A stretch of DNA of 8,052 nt, from contig JADZDN010000055.1 of assembly GCA_020851015.1 (NCBI GenBank), forward strand, positions 1 through 8,052, written 5' to 3'. Below are positions 6,353 to 8,052 of this stretch, in pieces. The DNA comes from Alphaproteobacteria bacterium (GTDB lineage: Bacteria; Pseudomonadota; Alphaproteobacteria; JAEULC01). How positions within the stretch are numbered: the stretch's first letter is position 1; each line of letters opens with the position of its first letter. A program made the position numbers and the translations under genes. The notes under the pieces are model-generated. The model was given only the letters and a program-made list of their open reading frames with translations, did no database searches and was not told the DNA's origin.

Positions 6353-7720
6353 TTACAGCACGCCTTTGTCCTGCGCCGTCATCAGCGATTTCATCAGCGT
6401 TTCATCCTTGTACCGCGCCAAGCTGAGGCTGCCGGCATAGTCCGGCAGATCCCCGCCGCATATCCAGGCAGCGCAAAGCTCGCCGGTCGCACATGCGCTC
6501 ATCGTGCCGAATCCGGACAGCGCGCTGGCCACGAACGCGCCCGGCGTCGCCATCCGGCCGATCAGCGGCCAGTTCTCGCGCGTCATCGTGTAGTAGCCGC
6601 CGTAGTGCGTGTGCTGGCGCGGCAGGCGCCCGATAGAGGCCTTGAGCGACGGGTTTAGGCGGCTGGCGCCGCGCAGCACGGTGTCGGGGAACTGCGGATC
6701 GAGCGGCGGCTCCTTCTGCACCGGGCCGGGTGTCCGGTTGTAGGCCCAGCCGAGCTTGATCCAGCGCCCGGCATCGCCGCCGTCCGGACGGCAATGGATG
6801 CCGCCGGGCATCGGCTTGGTCAGCCAGGCCGTCGACGGCGCCTCTTCCAGCACCGCGCGCTCCTCGTCGGTCCAGGCGATGGTCTGGCCGTCGAGATCGA
6901 TGGCGAACGGCGTGCGCCGGGGGATTGCCGCCGCGCGATCCTCGAAAGCGATCTTCTGCTGCCACAGGGTCGTTACCGGCAGCGGCTCGCCCAGCATGGC
7001 GGCCACGTCCGCGAGATAAGGCCCCGCCGCGATGACCAGCAGCTCCGCGCGCATCGCGCGCGTGCCGGCGCCGTCCCGCAGCTCCAGCACGAAGCCCTTG
7101 TCGCGCGCCACGCCGTGCAGGCGCGCCGCGACGAGCCGGCCGCCGCCCTCGCGGATGCGCTCGAGCATGAACTGGCCCATCTGCTGGCCGCTGATGTCGC
7201 CGGCGCGCCTGATGTGCAGGATGGTCGAGACGGTCGGATCGAACCCCGGGAAGGCGGCGCGGATCGTCGCAGGATCGCGCAGCACGTCGACGCCACTGGG
7301 CGCGCGCTGCCAGTCCGCATCGACCGCCGGAACATAGGCCCCGCCCTTGCCCTTCTCGTGGATGCGGATCGACGCTGCGCCTTCCGCGCCATAGCCCTGA
7401 TGCAATTGCTCGATCAGTGCGTCGATGTTCGCGCGGCGCGTGGCCAGCGCGTAGCCGCGGCGGGTCATGTGCAGTCGGTTGTCGCTCTCCCGCGCGATCT
7501 CCTCCATCAGGTCGATGCTGCGGTCGGTGAACCGCGTCATCACGCGGTGCGGCCACCAGTTGCGATAGTTCTCGCCCGAGGCCGCGGAGGTCATCGACAT
7601 CGGCGCGTTCGGGTCGAGGATGGTCACGCGCCGGTTGTGGCGGGTGCTGAGGAAATAGGCGGTGGCGATGCCGACGATGCCGGCGCCCACCACCACGATG
7701 TCGCTGTCGCCGACCGTCAT
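6353..7720 (-). CDS. FAD-dependent amine/amino-acid oxidoreductase (DAO family), second copy
   Basis: This 455-residue protein begins directly with the FAD-binding fold: DIVVVGAGIVGIATAYFL (7-24) with the GxGxxG glycines at 12, 14 and 17, then D36 in VTILDPN. SAASGENYRNWW follows as the flavin-contact loop, and AFVASALSGFGTMSACATGELCAAWI near the C-terminus closes the FAD domain. It differs clearly from the other DAO-family enzyme here, lacking its N-terminal lead segment and sharing only the cofactor motifs, so it is not a recent duplicate. Relatives include sarcosine, dimethylglycine and D-amino-acid dehydrogenases. The ATG at 7720 has AGGACGGA six bases upstream. The gene lies 57 bases after an amino-acid ABC permease stop codon on the same strand, so it is probably in the transporter operon and acts on the imported compound. 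It converges on the RidA-family gene. The exact substrate is not visible. Confidence 0.93.
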   Translation of the reverse strand: MTVGDSDIVVVGAGIVGIATAYFLSTRHNRRVTILDPNAPMSMTSAASGENYRNWWPHRVMTRFTDRSIDLMEEIARESDNRLHMTRRGYALATRRANIDALIEQLHQGYGAEGAASIRIHEKGKGGAYVPAVDADWQRAPSGVDVLRDPATIRAAFPGFDPTVSTILHIRRAGDISGQQMGQFMLERIREGGGRLVAARLHGVARDKGFVLELRDGAGTRAMRAELLVIAAGPYLADVAAMLGEPLPVTTLWQQKIAFEDRAAAIPRRTPFAIDLDGQTIAWTDEERAVLEEAPSTAWLTKPMPGGIHCRPDGGDAGRWIKLGWAYNRTPGPVQKEPPLDPQFPDTVLRGASRLNPSLKASIGRLPRQHTHYGGYYTMTRENWPLIGRMATPGAFVASALSGFGTMSACATGELCAAWICGGDLPDYAGSLSLARYKDETLMKSLMTAQDKGVL

Positions 7721-7777
7721 GGCTGTTCCGTCCTGTCGATGCGGTCTTGCCCGGCCTTCGGACCCGCGCCGTCCGGC

Positions 7778-8052
7778 TCAGTCATGGCCAACCCTCATGC
7801 GCTTTTCCAGGTGGGCGCCGTAGCGCGAGAGCGAGAAGACGAACACGAAGTAGATCAAGGCGATGAATGTATAGACCTCGACATAGGCCATGGTCCAATC
7901 GCCGGTTCCATAGGCCGCGTTGCCCGAGGCCAGAACCTCGAAGAAGCCGATGATGATGATGATCGAGGTTTCCTTGAAGGTGATCACGAACTGGTTGATC
8001 GTGGCCGGCAGGGAATTGCGGAACGCCTGCGGCAGCACGATGTGCCAGGTCC
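7778..8052 (-). CDS. Amino-acid ABC transporter permease (HisM/GlnP type), C-terminal part
   Basis: The last 90 residues of a permease enter from the right edge of the window; the start lies outside. The fragment opens with TWHIVLPQAFRNSLPATINQF, which matches the cytoplasmic EAA-type loop that docks the ATPase subunit in polar amino-acid permeases. The FKETSIIIIIGFFEVLAS hydrophobic segment follows (about 25-42 of the fragment), then a final membrane helix (about 57-76) and a basic tail ending in HLEKRMRVGHD. The family imports polar amino acids, opines or similar small charged molecules with a periplasmic binding protein and a GlnQ-like ATPase. Those partners are probably just beyond the right edge. 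Its stop lies 57 bases before the second flavin oxidase, in the same frame, which suggests one operon and gives the best hint that the cluster's substrate is amino-acid-like. Confidence 0.93.
   Translation of the reverse strand, partial: TWHIVLPQAFRNSLPATINQFVITFKETSIIIIIGFFEVLASGNAAYGTGDWTMAYVEVYTFIALIYFVFVFSLSRYGAHLEKRMRVGHD

Noticed and set aside
7778..7780. Selenocysteine or programmed read-through at the permease TGA
   Set aside because: The permease C-terminus is of normal form at this point, the next gene has its own ribosome-binding site, and I see no convincing SECIS-like structure after the TGA.

Overview
This is a dense, high-GC window (most third codon positions are G or C) with AT-richer gaps between divergent genes. 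Gene content and style suggest a proteobacterium, most likely an alphaproteobacterium or a metabolically similar betaproteobacterium. That is inference; the window has no rRNA or taxonomic marker. I see no mobile element, CRISPR array, tRNA or phage gene.

Layout, left to right: (1) the N-terminal part of an acyl-CoA dehydrogenase, minus strand, cut by the left edge. (2) A divergent intergenic region (700-823) with two overlapping promoters whose -35 boxes form the arms of an inverted repeat. (3) A plus-strand pair, a class I aminotransferase followed 26 bases later by a TauD/TfdA-type Fe(II)/2-oxoglutarate dioxygenase. (4) Convergent to it, a minus-strand pair transcribed leftward: a DadA/DAO-type FAD amine oxidoreductase, then 5 bases later a ThDP-dependent enzyme of the acetolactate-synthase superfamily. 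(5) A second divergent region (5878-5983) leading to a plus-strand RidA-family imine deaminase. (6) Convergent to ridA, a second, different DAO-type FAD oxidoreductase on the minus strand. It lies downstream of the C-terminal end of an amino-acid ABC transporter permease (HisM/GlnP type), which is cut by the right edge. Both convergent junctions carry a GC-rich hairpin over the stop codons.

Read together, the genes look like a catabolic island for an amino-acid-like or N-substituted amine compound. The ABC system would import it, the two flavin oxidases would oxidise C-N bonds to imines, and RidA would hydrolyse the imines to oxo products plus ammonia. The aminotransferase and dioxygenase would modify further intermediates, the ThDP enzyme would decarboxylate or cleave a 2-oxo acid, and the acyl-CoA dehydrogenase would feed a CoA thioester into central metabolism. 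The family assignments are secure. The substrate and the order of steps are not visible in the sequence, and I do not recognise this combination as a named pathway.
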